Part shown: positions 26,063 through 34,442 of the stretch, one piece after another
How the letters are laid out: each line of letters starts with the position of its first letter
How positions within the stretch are numbered: position 1 is the first letter of the stretch
Assembly (NCBI GenBank): GCA_020848835.1
Contig: JADLHJ010000113.1
Coordinates: 1 to 64,000 of the forward strand
Direction of reading: 5' to 3'
From: Candidatus Hydrogenedentota bacterium
Lineage (GTDB): Bacteria > Hydrogenedentota > Hydrogenedentia > Hydrogenedentales > SLHB01
Length of the DNA: 64,000 nucleotides
The notes under the pieces: generated by a model
Databases searched by the model: none
What the model saw: the letters and a program-made list of their open reading frames with translations, nothing else
What the model was told of the DNA's origin: nothing
Program-made: the position numbers and the translations under genes

Positions 26063-28453
26063 ATGCGAAGCGTAATTCGGGCCGCGGGTGCCGCGGCCAC
26101 GATGGCAATCTTGTTCTCCACATTGGCGTGGGCCGTTGCGCCCTCGCTTAGCGACATCCTTCCGCGCGGCGGAACCCGGGGCGGCGTCGTGGAAGTGGAC
26201 TTCCACGGCGGCAACCTCGCCGACGCCGTAGACATCATGTTTCACGATACCGGCATCACCGTTGCCGAAATAGGCGCGGCCGAAGCCGGCAAAGTCCACG
26301 TGAAGCTGAACATCGCACCGGACTGCCAACTCGGCACGCACGCAATGCGCGTTCGAACGAAGACCGGGGTCACCAATCTCAAACTCTTCAGCGTTGGCGC
26401 GCTTACCGAAGTGGATGAAAACGAAGCCGCCAACAACGATCAAAAAAACCCTGTCGTGCTCGCGCTCGGTACCACGATCAACGGCCAAACAACGAACGAA
26501 GACGCAGACTATTTCGCCTTCGATCTAGCCGCAGGCGATCGCCTCAGCGCGGAAGTCGAGGCAATTCGCCTTGGTGGTCCGCTCTTCGATCCGAAATTGC
26601 GGCTCTTCGATCCCGCGGGCCGTGAAGTGGTCGCGGAAGACGACACGCCGATGATGGTGCAGGACGCCGCCTTTGTCTATGAAGTGAAGGAAGCGGGCCG
26701 TTACACCATTGCAATGAGCGAAGCGGCGTTCGGCGGCGCTGGCGGGTACTACTACCGCTTGCATGTCGGGAAATTCCCGCGCCCAATGGCAGTGACGCCG
26801 ATGGGTGGCGCGCCGGGTTCTGAAGTAAATGTTACGTGGCTGGGCGATCCGGCGTTGACGGCGCAACCCGTCGCGGCGCCGCAGCCTTCTGTGATGTCCA
26901 CGGTTGTGTTCGCCTCGAATGACTCGGGAATATCGCCAACCCCCGTTCCGTTCCGTGCAAGCGCATTGCCGGGAACCCTTGAAGTTGAACCAAACAATGA
27001 TGCCGCAACCGCTACAGTAGGCGCCGCGCCAGGCGCCTTCGATGGCGTGATCAATCAACAAGGCGACATCGACTTTTACAAGTTCGAAGGTACCGCGGGT
27101 CAGGTCTACGACATTCGCGTGTTCGCGCGCGAAATGGGATCGCCGCTCGATAGTGTCGCAGTAATTCTGAATCCGTCTGGTAGCGCGCTGGCCAGCAATG
27201 ATGACGCGGTCGGCCCCGATTCGTACATGCGCGTGACGCTTGCCGAAACCGGCGCGCACACCGTCTACGTGAACGATCACCTCTCGCGCGGCGGTCAAAC
27301 ATTCGCATACCGCATCGAAGTGTCGCCGGTGACGCCCACGCTGAGTTTCAGCACAAACATGGGCGCTGGCAATTTCACCTACGAACCCGCGAACTTGACG
27401 GTACATGCGGGCAACCACAATTTCATGCTGGTCAACATCGCGCGCGCAGAATTCGACGGGCCGCTCAGCCTCACATTTGACGGGTTGCCCCAGGGCGTGA
27501 CAGCAGACTTCGATCCGATAGTCGCGGGACAGACCGTTGTCCCCGTGGTGTTGACTGCAGCCGCGGACGCGCCGGTTGCGGGATCCATGATCGCGTTCAA
27601 CGGAAAGCTCGAGCAAGAAGGCACGAACGTGACCGGTGGCCTCAAACAGGATGTCGTGCTGATATACGGCGACAACTTGGTGATCTTCCAAACGCGCCGT
27701 GTCGAGCGACTTGCGACGGCGGTCGGTGAGGCTGCGCCATTCTCGATTGAAATCGTGCAACCCAAAGTGCCGCTTGTACAAAACGGCACGATGAATCTGA
27801 AAGTCGTCGCCAAGCGCAACGAAGGATTTACCGCGCCGATCAATCTGCGTACCTTGTGGATGCCGAGTGGCGTAGCCGCGGGCACCGCGGACATTCCCGA
27901 AGGCGGCACCGAGGCAGCACTGTTCATGAACGCCAACGGCGGCGCGGCAGTAGGTACGCACCGCATCGCAGTCATCGGCACCAGCTCGGGCTATACCGTG
28001 AGCACCGCGATGACACCAATCATGGTCGCTGCTCCATGGGTGACCTTCGATGTCGCAACGGCGGAAAGCGAACAAGGCAAGCCCGCGCAATTGAAAGTCA
28101 CGGTGAACCAGCTGGCCGCATTTGATGGCAGCTTCAACGCTGAGTTGCTGGGTCTGCCGAAAGGCTGCACCACGCCGGCACAGACCTTCACCAAAGACAC
28201 TAAGGAACTTGTGTTCCCGATCGAAGTGGCCGCGGACGCGCCGGTGGGTAAGTTTGGCAATTTGTTTATTCGCGCAGTGATTCAAAAAGACGGTGAAGAC
28301 GTGTTGCACCAGTGGGGCGGTGGACAGTTGGCCGTGTTCGCGCCATTGCCACCTGCGGCAGCGCCCGCGCCAGAAGCGGCGCCGAAACCGGAAGAAAAGA
28401 AACCCGACGAACCCGCGCGCAAAACGCGTTTCCCAGTGGCAGCGGCGGGATAG
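26063..28453 (+). CDS. secreted protein with two PPC (pre-peptidase C-terminal) domains
   Basis: The 796-residue protein has a signal peptide (residues 1-24), an N-terminal Ig-like region beginning PSLSDILPRGGTRGG, a PPC-like beta-sandwich at about 120-245 (DEDADYFAFDLAAGDRLS type) and a second at about 305-420 (GDIDFYKFEGTAGQVYD). Further beta-rich repeats follow, with a Pro/Ala/Glu/Lys-rich tail. There is no protease domain. It probably acts as an extracytoplasmic binding or scaffold protein. It lies 16 bases after the DUF1501 gene. Confidence 0.85.
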   Translation: MRSVIRAAGAAATMAILFSTLAWAVAPSLSDILPRGGTRGGVVEVDFHGGNLADAVDIMFHDTGITVAEIGAAEAGKVHVKLNIAPDCQLGTHAMRVRTKTGVTNLKLFSVGALTEVDENEAANNDQKNPVVLALGTTINGQTTNEDADYFAFDLAAGDRLSAEVEAIRLGGPLFDPKLRLFDPAGREVVAEDDTPMMVQDAAFVYEVKEAGRYTIAMSEAAFGGAGGYYYRLHVGKFPRPMAVTPMGGAPGSEVNVTWLGDPALTAQPVAAPQPSVMSTVVFASNDSGISPTPVPFRASALPGTLEVEPNNDAATATVGAAPGAFDGVINQQGDIDFYKFEGTAGQVYDIRVFAREMGSPLDSVAVILNPSGSALASNDDAVGPDSYMRVTLAETGAHTVYVNDHLSRGGQTFAYRIEVSPVTPTLSFSTNMGAGNFTYEPANLTVHAGNHNFMLVNIARAEFDGPLSLTFDGLPQGVTADFDPIVAGQTVVPVVLTAAADAPVAGSMIAFNGKLEQEGTNVTGGLKQDVVLIYGDNLVIFQTRRVERLATAVGEAAPFSIEIVQPKVPLVQNGTMNLKVVAKRNEGFTAPINLRTLWMPSGVAAGTADIPEGGTEAALFMNANGGAAVGTHRIAVIGTSSGYTVSTAMTPIMVAAPWVTFDVATAESEQGKPAQLKVTVNQLAAFDGSFNAELLGLPKGCTTPAQTFTKDTKELVFPIEVAADAPVGKFGNLFIRAVIQKDGEDVLHQWGGGQLAVFAPLPPAAAPAPEAAPKPEEKKPDEPARKTRFPVAAAG

Positions 28454-28509
28454 TTGTAGATCTAGTCTGAAAGTTGGTTGGCAGTAACGGAAGGCCGGAG
28501 ACCCCTGAC

Positions 28510-30930
28510 GTGAAATTCGCAGTTCGTATTAGCATATGCATCGCGGCGTTGTGCACCTGCGCCGCCGCCGAACCGTTCGCAGCGTATCCCTCCGCGATAT
28601 CGCTCGAAAACCAGACCGACGTACAGCGCATGGTCGTTGTCGAGTCGCGCGCAGATGGCGTGACGCTCGATCGCACGCCGGAAGCCACAGTAACCTTCGA
28701 CAAGGAAGGCATCGCAAAGTACGAGAACGGCAGCTTCATCGCCGTCGGTGACGGTGAAGCGGTTGCCACGGTTACACACGGTGACAAGACGTTGACCGTG
28801 CCGGTGAAAGTTGCGAACGCGACCGTACACCCGCCCGCGAGCTTCCAAAACGACGTTGAACCCGTGCTGATGAAAGCGGGTTGCAATGCCGGTTCGTGCC
28901 ACGGCAGCGCGTCGGGCAAGAACGGTTTCCGCGTGTCGCTGTTTGGATTCGATCCCGCAGTCGATTACATCAATCTCACACGCGACAACCGCGCGCGCCG
29001 AATGAACGCAGGCAGCCCTGAAGACAGCCTGATGCTCCTGAAGGGCACCGGCGACGTGGTGCACGACGGCGGTTCGCGTTTCCAGAAGAACGACGCGCTC
29101 TACAACATGCTGCACAAGTGGATCGCGGAAGGTGCGAAGAACGATCCGGCGCCGCCGCCTTCGCTGACCGGCGTCGAGATTCTGCCGAAGTCCGCCGTGC
29201 TCGAAGGCAAAGGCGCACAACAGCGCTTCGTCGTGCGCGGTTTATATTCGGACGGTTCGGATCGTGATGTAACTAACCTCGCGATCCTGAGCTCTAGTGA
29301 CGACCTGACCTGCCCGCTTGATGTTCCAACGGCGACAACCACCGCGGCGGACCAGGGCGAAGGTTACGTCATGGCGCGCTACGGCAGTTTTGCCGTCGTG
29401 TCGAAAGTCATCGTAATTCCGCAGGGCCTCACCATGGCTTGGCCGGAAGACGCGAAGCCCGTGAACTATGTGGATGATTTCATTTTCGACAAATTGAAAA
29501 AACTTCGCGTGCTCCCCGCCGCGACCTGTGACGATCAAACGTTTATCCGCCGCGCGTATATGGACATCCTCGGCATCTTGCCGACCGCCGAAGAAACACG
29601 CGCGTTTCTCGCCGATACCGCCGCGGACAAACGGACAAAGATGGTAGACACCCTGCTCCAACGCCCGGAGTTTAATGAACTGTGGGCCATGAAGTGGGCC
29701 GATCTGCTGCGCGTGCAGACCGTCGCGAACCAGGTCGATCGCAAGGCGCTCAACCGTTACAACGACTGGCTGCGCAGCGCCATCACGACGAACAAACCCA
29801 TCGACCAACTCGTCCGTGATCTGCTCTCGTCGCAAGGCGGCAACTTCACGTCGCCCGCAGTGAATTTCTACGTCGCCGAACCGAACCCCTTGCAAATGGC
29901 GGAAAACGTTGCGCAAGTCTTCATGGGCATCCAGCTAAAGTGCGCGCAGTGCCACAATCATCCCTTCGAACGATGGACGATGGACGACTATTATTCGTTC
30001 TCCGCGTTCTTCGCACAGGTTGGACAAAAAGGTTCGAGCGATCCCCGTGAGCGCATCATCTTCGATCGCCGCGGCGGCGAAGTGAACCACATCAAAGACG
30101 GTCGCGCGATGGCCCCGAAGTTTCTCGGCGGCGCGACGCCGGACTGTAACGGCAAGGATCGCCGCGCGGTACTCGCCGACTGGCTCACCGCGCCGGACAA
30201 TCCCTGGTTTGCGAAGTCCATCGGCAACCGCGTGTGGCAACAGTTCTTTGGTAAAGGCATCACCAATCCGCCAGACGACGTGCGCGTGACCAACCCGCCG
30301 ACGCACCCGGAACTGGAAGACGCCCTCGCGAAGCGCCTGATCGAAGTGAAATACGATCTGCGCGCGATCGTGCGTGACATCTGCACTTCGTACACGTACC
30401 AGATGTCCACCCAGCCGCGCGATGCCAGCGTGACCGACAAAAAGAATTTCGCGTATCAGAGCGTCCGCCGCTTGGGCTCTGAACAATTGCTCGACGCGAT
30501 TGCAAAAGTCACGGACAGCAAAGTGAAGTTCCCCGTGCTGCCGCTTGGCGCAAATGCGGTGCAGGTCGCGGACGGTAATAGCGGGAATTATTTCCTCGGA
30601 TTGTTTGGCCGCCCCGCGCGCTCAACCGTGTGCACCTGTGAACGCCGCGCAGAACCTACGCTCGCACAGGTCTTGCACCTGATCAATGGAGACACGATGA
30701 CCGGTGCGCTGAACTATCCCGGCGGACGTTTGGAAAAACTCGCAAGTTCACAACTGACCCCTGCGCAAATGGCGGAGGATGTCTGGCTCGCGGCCTACTC
30801 GCGCACGCCGACAACCGATGAATTGTCGTACGTAGAAAACTATCTGAACACCGCGGCCGATAAGAAGACCGCACTCGAAGACGTCATGTGGAGCGTATTG
30901 AACTCGAAAGAGTTTGTGTTTAATCACTAG
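28510..30930 (+). CDS. secreted DUF1549/DUF1553 (PSD1-type) protein with heme-like CxxCH motif
   Basis: The 806-residue protein has a signal peptide followed by an Ig-like BIG_2-type region, a segment with CNAGSCHGSASGKNGF, a second Ig-like region, then DUF1549 (around WPEDAKPVNYVDDFIFDKL through FMGIQLKCAQCHNHPFERW) and DUF1553 (around WLTAPDNPWFAKSIGNRVW to the C terminus). CAQCH is a canonical c-heme motif and CNAGSCH is an expanded one. These families are typical of Planctomycetes; the function is not established. The GTG at 28510 with GGAG upstream yields a good signal peptide and is preferred to the ATG at 28474. Confidence 0.87.
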   Translation: MKFAVRISICIAALCTCAAAEPFAAYPSAISLENQTDVQRMVVVESRADGVTLDRTPEATVTFDKEGIAKYENGSFIAVGDGEAVATVTHGDKTLTVPVKVANATVHPPASFQNDVEPVLMKAGCNAGSCHGSASGKNGFRVSLFGFDPAVDYINLTRDNRARRMNAGSPEDSLMLLKGTGDVVHDGGSRFQKNDALYNMLHKWIAEGAKNDPAPPPSLTGVEILPKSAVLEGKGAQQRFVVRGLYSDGSDRDVTNLAILSSSDDLTCPLDVPTATTTAADQGEGYVMARYGSFAVVSKVIVIPQGLTMAWPEDAKPVNYVDDFIFDKLKKLRVLPAATCDDQTFIRRAYMDILGILPTAEETRAFLADTAADKRTKMVDTLLQRPEFNELWAMKWADLLRVQTVANQVDRKALNRYNDWLRSAITTNKPIDQLVRDLLSSQGGNFTSPAVNFYVAEPNPLQMAENVAQVFMGIQLKCAQCHNHPFERWTMDDYYSFSAFFAQVGQKGSSDPRERIIFDRRGGEVNHIKDGRAMAPKFLGGATPDCNGKDRRAVLADWLTAPDNPWFAKSIGNRVWQQFFGKGITNPPDDVRVTNPPTHPELEDALAKRLIEVKYDLRAIVRDICTSYTYQMSTQPRDASVTDKKNFAYQSVRRLGSEQLLDAIAKVTDSKVKFPVLPLGANAVQVADGNSGNYFLGLFGRPARSTVCTCERRAEPTLAQVLHLINGDTMTGALNYPGGRLEKLASSQLTPAQMAEDVWLAAYSRTPTTDELSYVENYLNTAADKKTALEDVMWSVLNSKEFVFNH

Positions 30931-30964
30931 AGATGTACTCGTTGAAAATATGGAGTAGTTGACG

Positions 30965-31405
30965 ATGCGTGCTTTGCTGTTATTTGTTGCCATGTTGATG
31001 GTTTGCGCGTCATTCGCGCTGGCGGAAGAGGCCGCGGCTGCGCCTGCAGCGCCCGCGCCGGAAGCGGCCCCTGCCGCGCCACCCGCGGAAGCAGCACCCG
31101 CTGCGCCCGCAGCACCGGAAGTGGATGCCGTGCTCGACGAACTGTCGAAGGTCGGCCCCGATGCGTTGAAGGCGCGCGTGGAAGAAATCAAGAAGCAGAT
31201 CGCTGACCTGCAAGCGCAGGCAAAAACCTTGCGGGATCAGGCCGCCGAAGCCGATGCGAAGGCCGCAACTATTACAGCGCGCGTCGCAGCGATTGAAGCA
31301 TTTACCGCCGCGGTGACGGCAAAGCCCGCTGAACCCGCGCCAGCTGCTGAGCCTGCGCCCGCGCCTGCCCCTGAAGCGGCTCCGGCACCCGAAGCAGCGA
31401 AATAG
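30965..31405 (+). CDS. small secreted Ala/Pro-rich protein with coiled coil
   Basis: The 146-residue protein has a signal peptide (to about residue 20), an Ala/Pro/Glu-rich linker, a central heptad-like coiled coil (about residues 50-115, including RVEEIKKQIADLQAQAKTL) and another Ala/Pro tail. The central part aligns by eye with the N-terminal coiled coil of the next gene's product: both run VDA..D through a leucine-rich heptad to a DAKA segment. It may pair with that protein. I know no family name for it. Confidence 0.8.
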   Translation: MRALLLFVAMLMVCASFALAEEAAAAPAAPAPEAAPAAPPAEAAPAAPAAPEVDAVLDELSKVGPDALKARVEEIKKQIADLQAQAKTLRDQAAEADAKAATITARVAAIEAFTAAVTAKPAEPAPAAEPAPAPAPEAAPAPEAAK

Positions 31406-31435
31406 TAGTAAGAAACCAGAAGCGGAGTGGACGTA

Positions 31436-33208
31436 ATGCGCAGTTTGTGTAACTCGACCTTGCGAATCGCAACAGCGACGGCATTAATGCTCGCGTCTAT
31501 TGCCGCACCCGCAGAAGATGCGGCGGCACCAGCCGCGCCTGCACCCGAAGCGGTCGATGCGGCCATTGACAAAGTAATCGCCCTCGATCCCGCAGTAGTC
31601 GCAGCGAAGTTGGCAGAGTACAAAGCGCAACTCGCGGAACTTCAGAAAACATCCGCCGAACTCAAAAAGCAGGCAGACGAACTCGATGCAAAAGCCGTTG
31701 CGGAAACCGCCCGCCTGGATTCAATCAAAGAGCGCGTGAACGCGTTGGTGTTGTCCTTGGGCGAAGCGCCCGCCACAACGGAAATGACCACAGCCGCGGC
31801 GCCTGAAATGAAAGAAGAAGCGATGATGGCCGCAGCCCCGGCGCCGACCGAAGCGCCTGCCGCGGAAATGGCCGCGGACGTGAAGCCGACGGTCACCTTT
31901 AACGATCATATCCAGCCGCTGCTCAAATCGAAGTGCGTAAAGTGTCACAACCAGGACACGCAGCGCGGCGGTTTCGCGTTGGACAATTTCGCGAGCCTGA
32001 TGCAGGGCGGTGGTTCGGGCGCGGTGATTGCCGCAGGTAACGCAGACGGCAGCCGCCTGTTTCGCCTCATCAGCGGCGCCGAAGAACCGAAAATGCCGCC
32101 CAGCGGCGACGGCTTCAGCCCCGAGGAACTCGCAAAAATTAAAGAGTGGATCACCATCGGCGCACCCGTCGATATGAACGCGAAGATTGCGAAGGCCGAA
32201 AGCAAGACGATGGAAGCCACGCAAGCATTCGTTGCGGCTGCAATCGTCGATGGACCGCCGCCCATGCCGGAAGTTGCGCTCGCAGCGCCCGCGCCGGAAA
32301 ACGCAAAACGCGTCGTTGCGCGCGCGGTCGCCACAAATCCGCGTTCCTCTTTGATGGCGCTCGCCGGATACAAGCAAGTCATCCTCTACGATCTCGATAA
32401 ACACGCAATCCTCGGCGCGCTTCCCTTCCCCGAAGGCGAGATCTTTTCACTCACGTTTAGCGTCAGTGGCGAATTGCTCGTCGCCGGTGGTGGCGTATCC
32501 GGCGATTCCGGATGCGCGGTCGTATGGAACGTTCGCAAAGGCGATCGCGCGGGCAAGTTCGGCGAAGAGTACGACGCCGTGATGGCCGCCGACATCAGCC
32601 CCGATCATTCAAAAATAGCCATCGGTATGCCGACGAAAAAAGTAAAAGTATTTAACGTCGCCGACAACACCGAAGCCTACAAGATCGAGGATCATACGGA
32701 CTGGATCTACTCCGTGAAGTTCAGCCCCGACGGCGAATTGCTCGCGACCGCGGACCGCGCGGGCGGGTTGTTACTTTGGCAAGCGGCAAACGGCCGCCCT
32801 GTCGAAGCCTTGCGCGGGCACACGGGCGCAATTCACGACCTGTGCTACAGCGCCGATTCCGCACTGCTCGCATCCGCCAGCGCGGACGGTACGGTGCGCC
32901 TCTGGGACACCTGGAAATATACTCAGGCCGCGCAATTCGCTGCGCACGCAGGCGGCGTGTTGGGCGTTGATTTCGCCGACAACAACGAATTGCTAACCAC
33001 CGGCATCGACGGTCAGACCAAGCGTTGGGACACCGCGGGCAAGAACCTCGCGACCTACGCGGCGCTGCCCGATTGGGGCTACACCGCGCGCTTCGGCGCG
33101 AAGGACGCAATCGTCCTCGCAGGCGCATGGAACGGCGTCGTCGAGTTATGGGAAACAGCCTCCGGCAACAAAGTCGGCGAAGTGCTCACCAGCGCCTCGC
33201 AGTCGTAA
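31436..33208 (+). CDS. secreted PSCyt1 (cytochrome c-like) and WD40 beta-propeller protein
   Basis: The 590-residue protein has a signal peptide, an Ala/Pro-rich coiled coil (about 25-120) homologous to the preceding small protein, a planctomycete-type cytochrome c domain (TFNDHIQPLLKSKCVKCH with the CVKCH heme motif and a later KMPPSG that could supply the Met ligand), and a C-terminal WD40 propeller (about 290-590) with repeats such as SVKFSPDGELLATADRAG and LRGHTGAIHDLCYSADS. A GGAG 9 bases before the ATG at 31436 supports this start. It is the last gene of the operon, ended by the hairpin at 33229-33265. Confidence 0.9.
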   Translation: MRSLCNSTLRIATATALMLASIAAPAEDAAAPAAPAPEAVDAAIDKVIALDPAVVAAKLAEYKAQLAELQKTSAELKKQADELDAKAVAETARLDSIKERVNALVLSLGEAPATTEMTTAAAPEMKEEAMMAAAPAPTEAPAAEMAADVKPTVTFNDHIQPLLKSKCVKCHNQDTQRGGFALDNFASLMQGGGSGAVIAAGNADGSRLFRLISGAEEPKMPPSGDGFSPEELAKIKEWITIGAPVDMNAKIAKAESKTMEATQAFVAAAIVDGPPPMPEVALAAPAPENAKRVVARAVATNPRSSLMALAGYKQVILYDLDKHAILGALPFPEGEIFSLTFSVSGELLVAGGGVSGDSGCAVVWNVRKGDRAGKFGEEYDAVMAADISPDHSKIAIGMPTKKVKVFNVADNTEAYKIEDHTDWIYSVKFSPDGELLATADRAGGLLLWQAANGRPVEALRGHTGAIHDLCYSADSALLASASADGTVRLWDTWKYTQAAQFAAHAGGVLGVDFADNNELLTTGIDGQTKRWDTAGKNLATYAALPDWGYTARFGAKDAIVLAGAWNGVVELWETASGNKVGEVLTSASQS

Positions 33209-33228
33209 TTCACAGGTAAAATAAACGC

Positions 33229-33265
33229 AAAGGCCCTTCCGGCCAGAACCGGAAGGGCCTTTTTA
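33229..33265. terminator. strong bidirectional hairpin terminator
   Basis: A stem AAAGGCCCTTCCGG with its complement around a 6-base loop, followed by TTTT. It ends the DUF1501-to-PSCyt1 operon and, read on the other strand, the 42-residue small gene, each within about 25 bases of its stop. Confidence 0.94.
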
Positions 33266-33288
33266 CTTTAGTTCAAATCAGCCTTTTT

Positions 33289-33417
33289 CTAACTGTCTTC
33301 CCCGCTGTCATCATCATCGTCGTCATCTCCGTCTGGATTGCCCGCGAACGCGAAGACCGCGTCCAAAAGCTCGAGAATGAACGCGAAAATTTGGGCAAGA
33401 AGTGCGCTGATATCCAT
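33289..33417 (-). CDS. small 42-residue protein with hydrophobic N-terminal half and poly-Asp tail
   Basis: The frame encodes a hydrophobic stretch MDISALLAQIFAFILELLDA and VFAFAGNPDG, followed by seven aspartates and SGEDS. GGAGG lies 8 bases upstream of the ATG, and the terminator at 33229-33265 follows the stop. The hydrophobic half could form a membrane or amphipathic helix; the acidic tail could bind metal or a basic partner. The ideal ribosome-binding site and isolated position make it a likely real gene. I do not recognise a family. Confidence 0.65.
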   Translation of the reverse strand: MDISALLAQIFAFILELLDAVFAFAGNPDGDDDDDDDSGEDS

Positions 33418-33575
33418 CGATCAAACCTCCCATGTTGAGGGCGAGATTGAGTCGCCCCCGCTGTTGATCCCGCGACAATACAACCGAAGGTGGGAGTGTG
33501 TTACATAGTAAGCACAGTACGAAAAATTAGTGGCGCGGAACAATTTGCCGCCGAAAATACGGCACTACGCACAAT

Positions 33576-34442
33576 TCACAGCCGCGTGATTTGCACGTCC
33601 ACACTGATCGTATGTTCCCCGCCGCCCAGCACCACGCCGCGCACGGGCGATACATCGTCATAATCGCGGCCCCACGCGACCGTGATGTGCAGATCGCTGG
33701 GAATCATGTTGTTCGTGGGATCGAAGTCGATCCATCCAAAACTGGGACAAAATACCGATAACCACGCATGCGACGCTTGCGCGCCGGTGAGGCTCGGCGC
33801 TCCAGTTTGATCGCCCCCGCAAATGTAACCGCTCACGTAACGCGCTGGCACGCCGATCGATCGCAGGCAACCGATCTGCAAATGCGCGAAGTCCTGGCAC
33901 ACGCCGCGCCGGCTTTGCATCACTTCATCCAACGGCGTGGAAACGGTTGTCGCCGCCGGATCGTAGGTGAAGTCGCGATGAATGCGCGCGGTGAGATCGG
34001 AGACTGCCGCGAGAAAGGGTCGTCCCGCAGGAAACGACGGCAAAGCATACGCCTTCAGGATCGGCGCGGCCGCCACAAACTTGGAATCGAAAATAAATTG
34101 AAATGCATCCACGTTCTCGACAGCGCGCGCGGCGTCCACTGCAAGTTGCCAGTCCGGCGAAAGATTCAAATCGAGATACTCGACGGGCGACACTTCCACT
34201 TGCGCACGCAGCGTCACCTCCATGCTGCTGTGCGGTTCCTGCACGGTGAAGTAGGTGACTTCATTGCCAAACGCGTCCGCGCGCGGATCGGAGAAGATCG
34301 CGCTCGCCGGCGTCACGTCGATGTGCCGCTCGATACATTTCTGATTGCGATCGTTGCGCGGCGAAAGGTGCGCGCGGTTGTAGCAAATCGGCACGGTCTC
34401 GCTGTAATCGTAGCGTGTAGTGTGGCGCACGTCGTAGATCAT
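33576..34442 (-). CDS. transglutaminase-like cysteine protease-fold protein
   Basis: The 288-residue protein has an N-terminal beta region beginning MIYDVRHTTRYDYSETV, typical of bacterial transglutaminase-like proteins, and a catalytic core with Cys in RRGVCQDFAHLQ, His in ASHAWLSVF and Asp in GWIDFDPTNN. The start overlaps the stop of the upstream ATP-grasp/alpha-E gene as ATGA, so translation is coupled. The trio transglutaminase, circularly permuted ATP-grasp and alpha-E is a known conserved neighbourhood, proposed to make or handle a peptide modification; the product is unknown. Confidence 0.9.
   Translation of the reverse strand: MIYDVRHTTRYDYSETVPICYNRAHLSPRNDRNQKCIERHIDVTPASAIFSDPRADAFGNEVTYFTVQEPHSSMEVTLRAQVEVSPVEYLDLNLSPDWQLAVDAARAVENVDAFQFIFDSKFVAAAPILKAYALPSFPAGRPFLAAVSDLTARIHRDFTYDPAATTVSTPLDEVMQSRRGVCQDFAHLQIGCLRSIGVPARYVSGYICGGDQTGAPSLTGAQASHAWLSVFCPSFGWIDFDPTNNMIPSDLHITVAWGRDYDDVSPVRGVVLGGGEHTISVDVQITRL

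Noticed and set aside
26525-28309. Long minus-strand open frame antisense to the PPC gene
   Set aside because: It mirrors the codon bias of the real plus-strand gene, has no ribosome-binding site or recognisable domain, and its residues are His/Arg-rich as expected for an antisense shadow.
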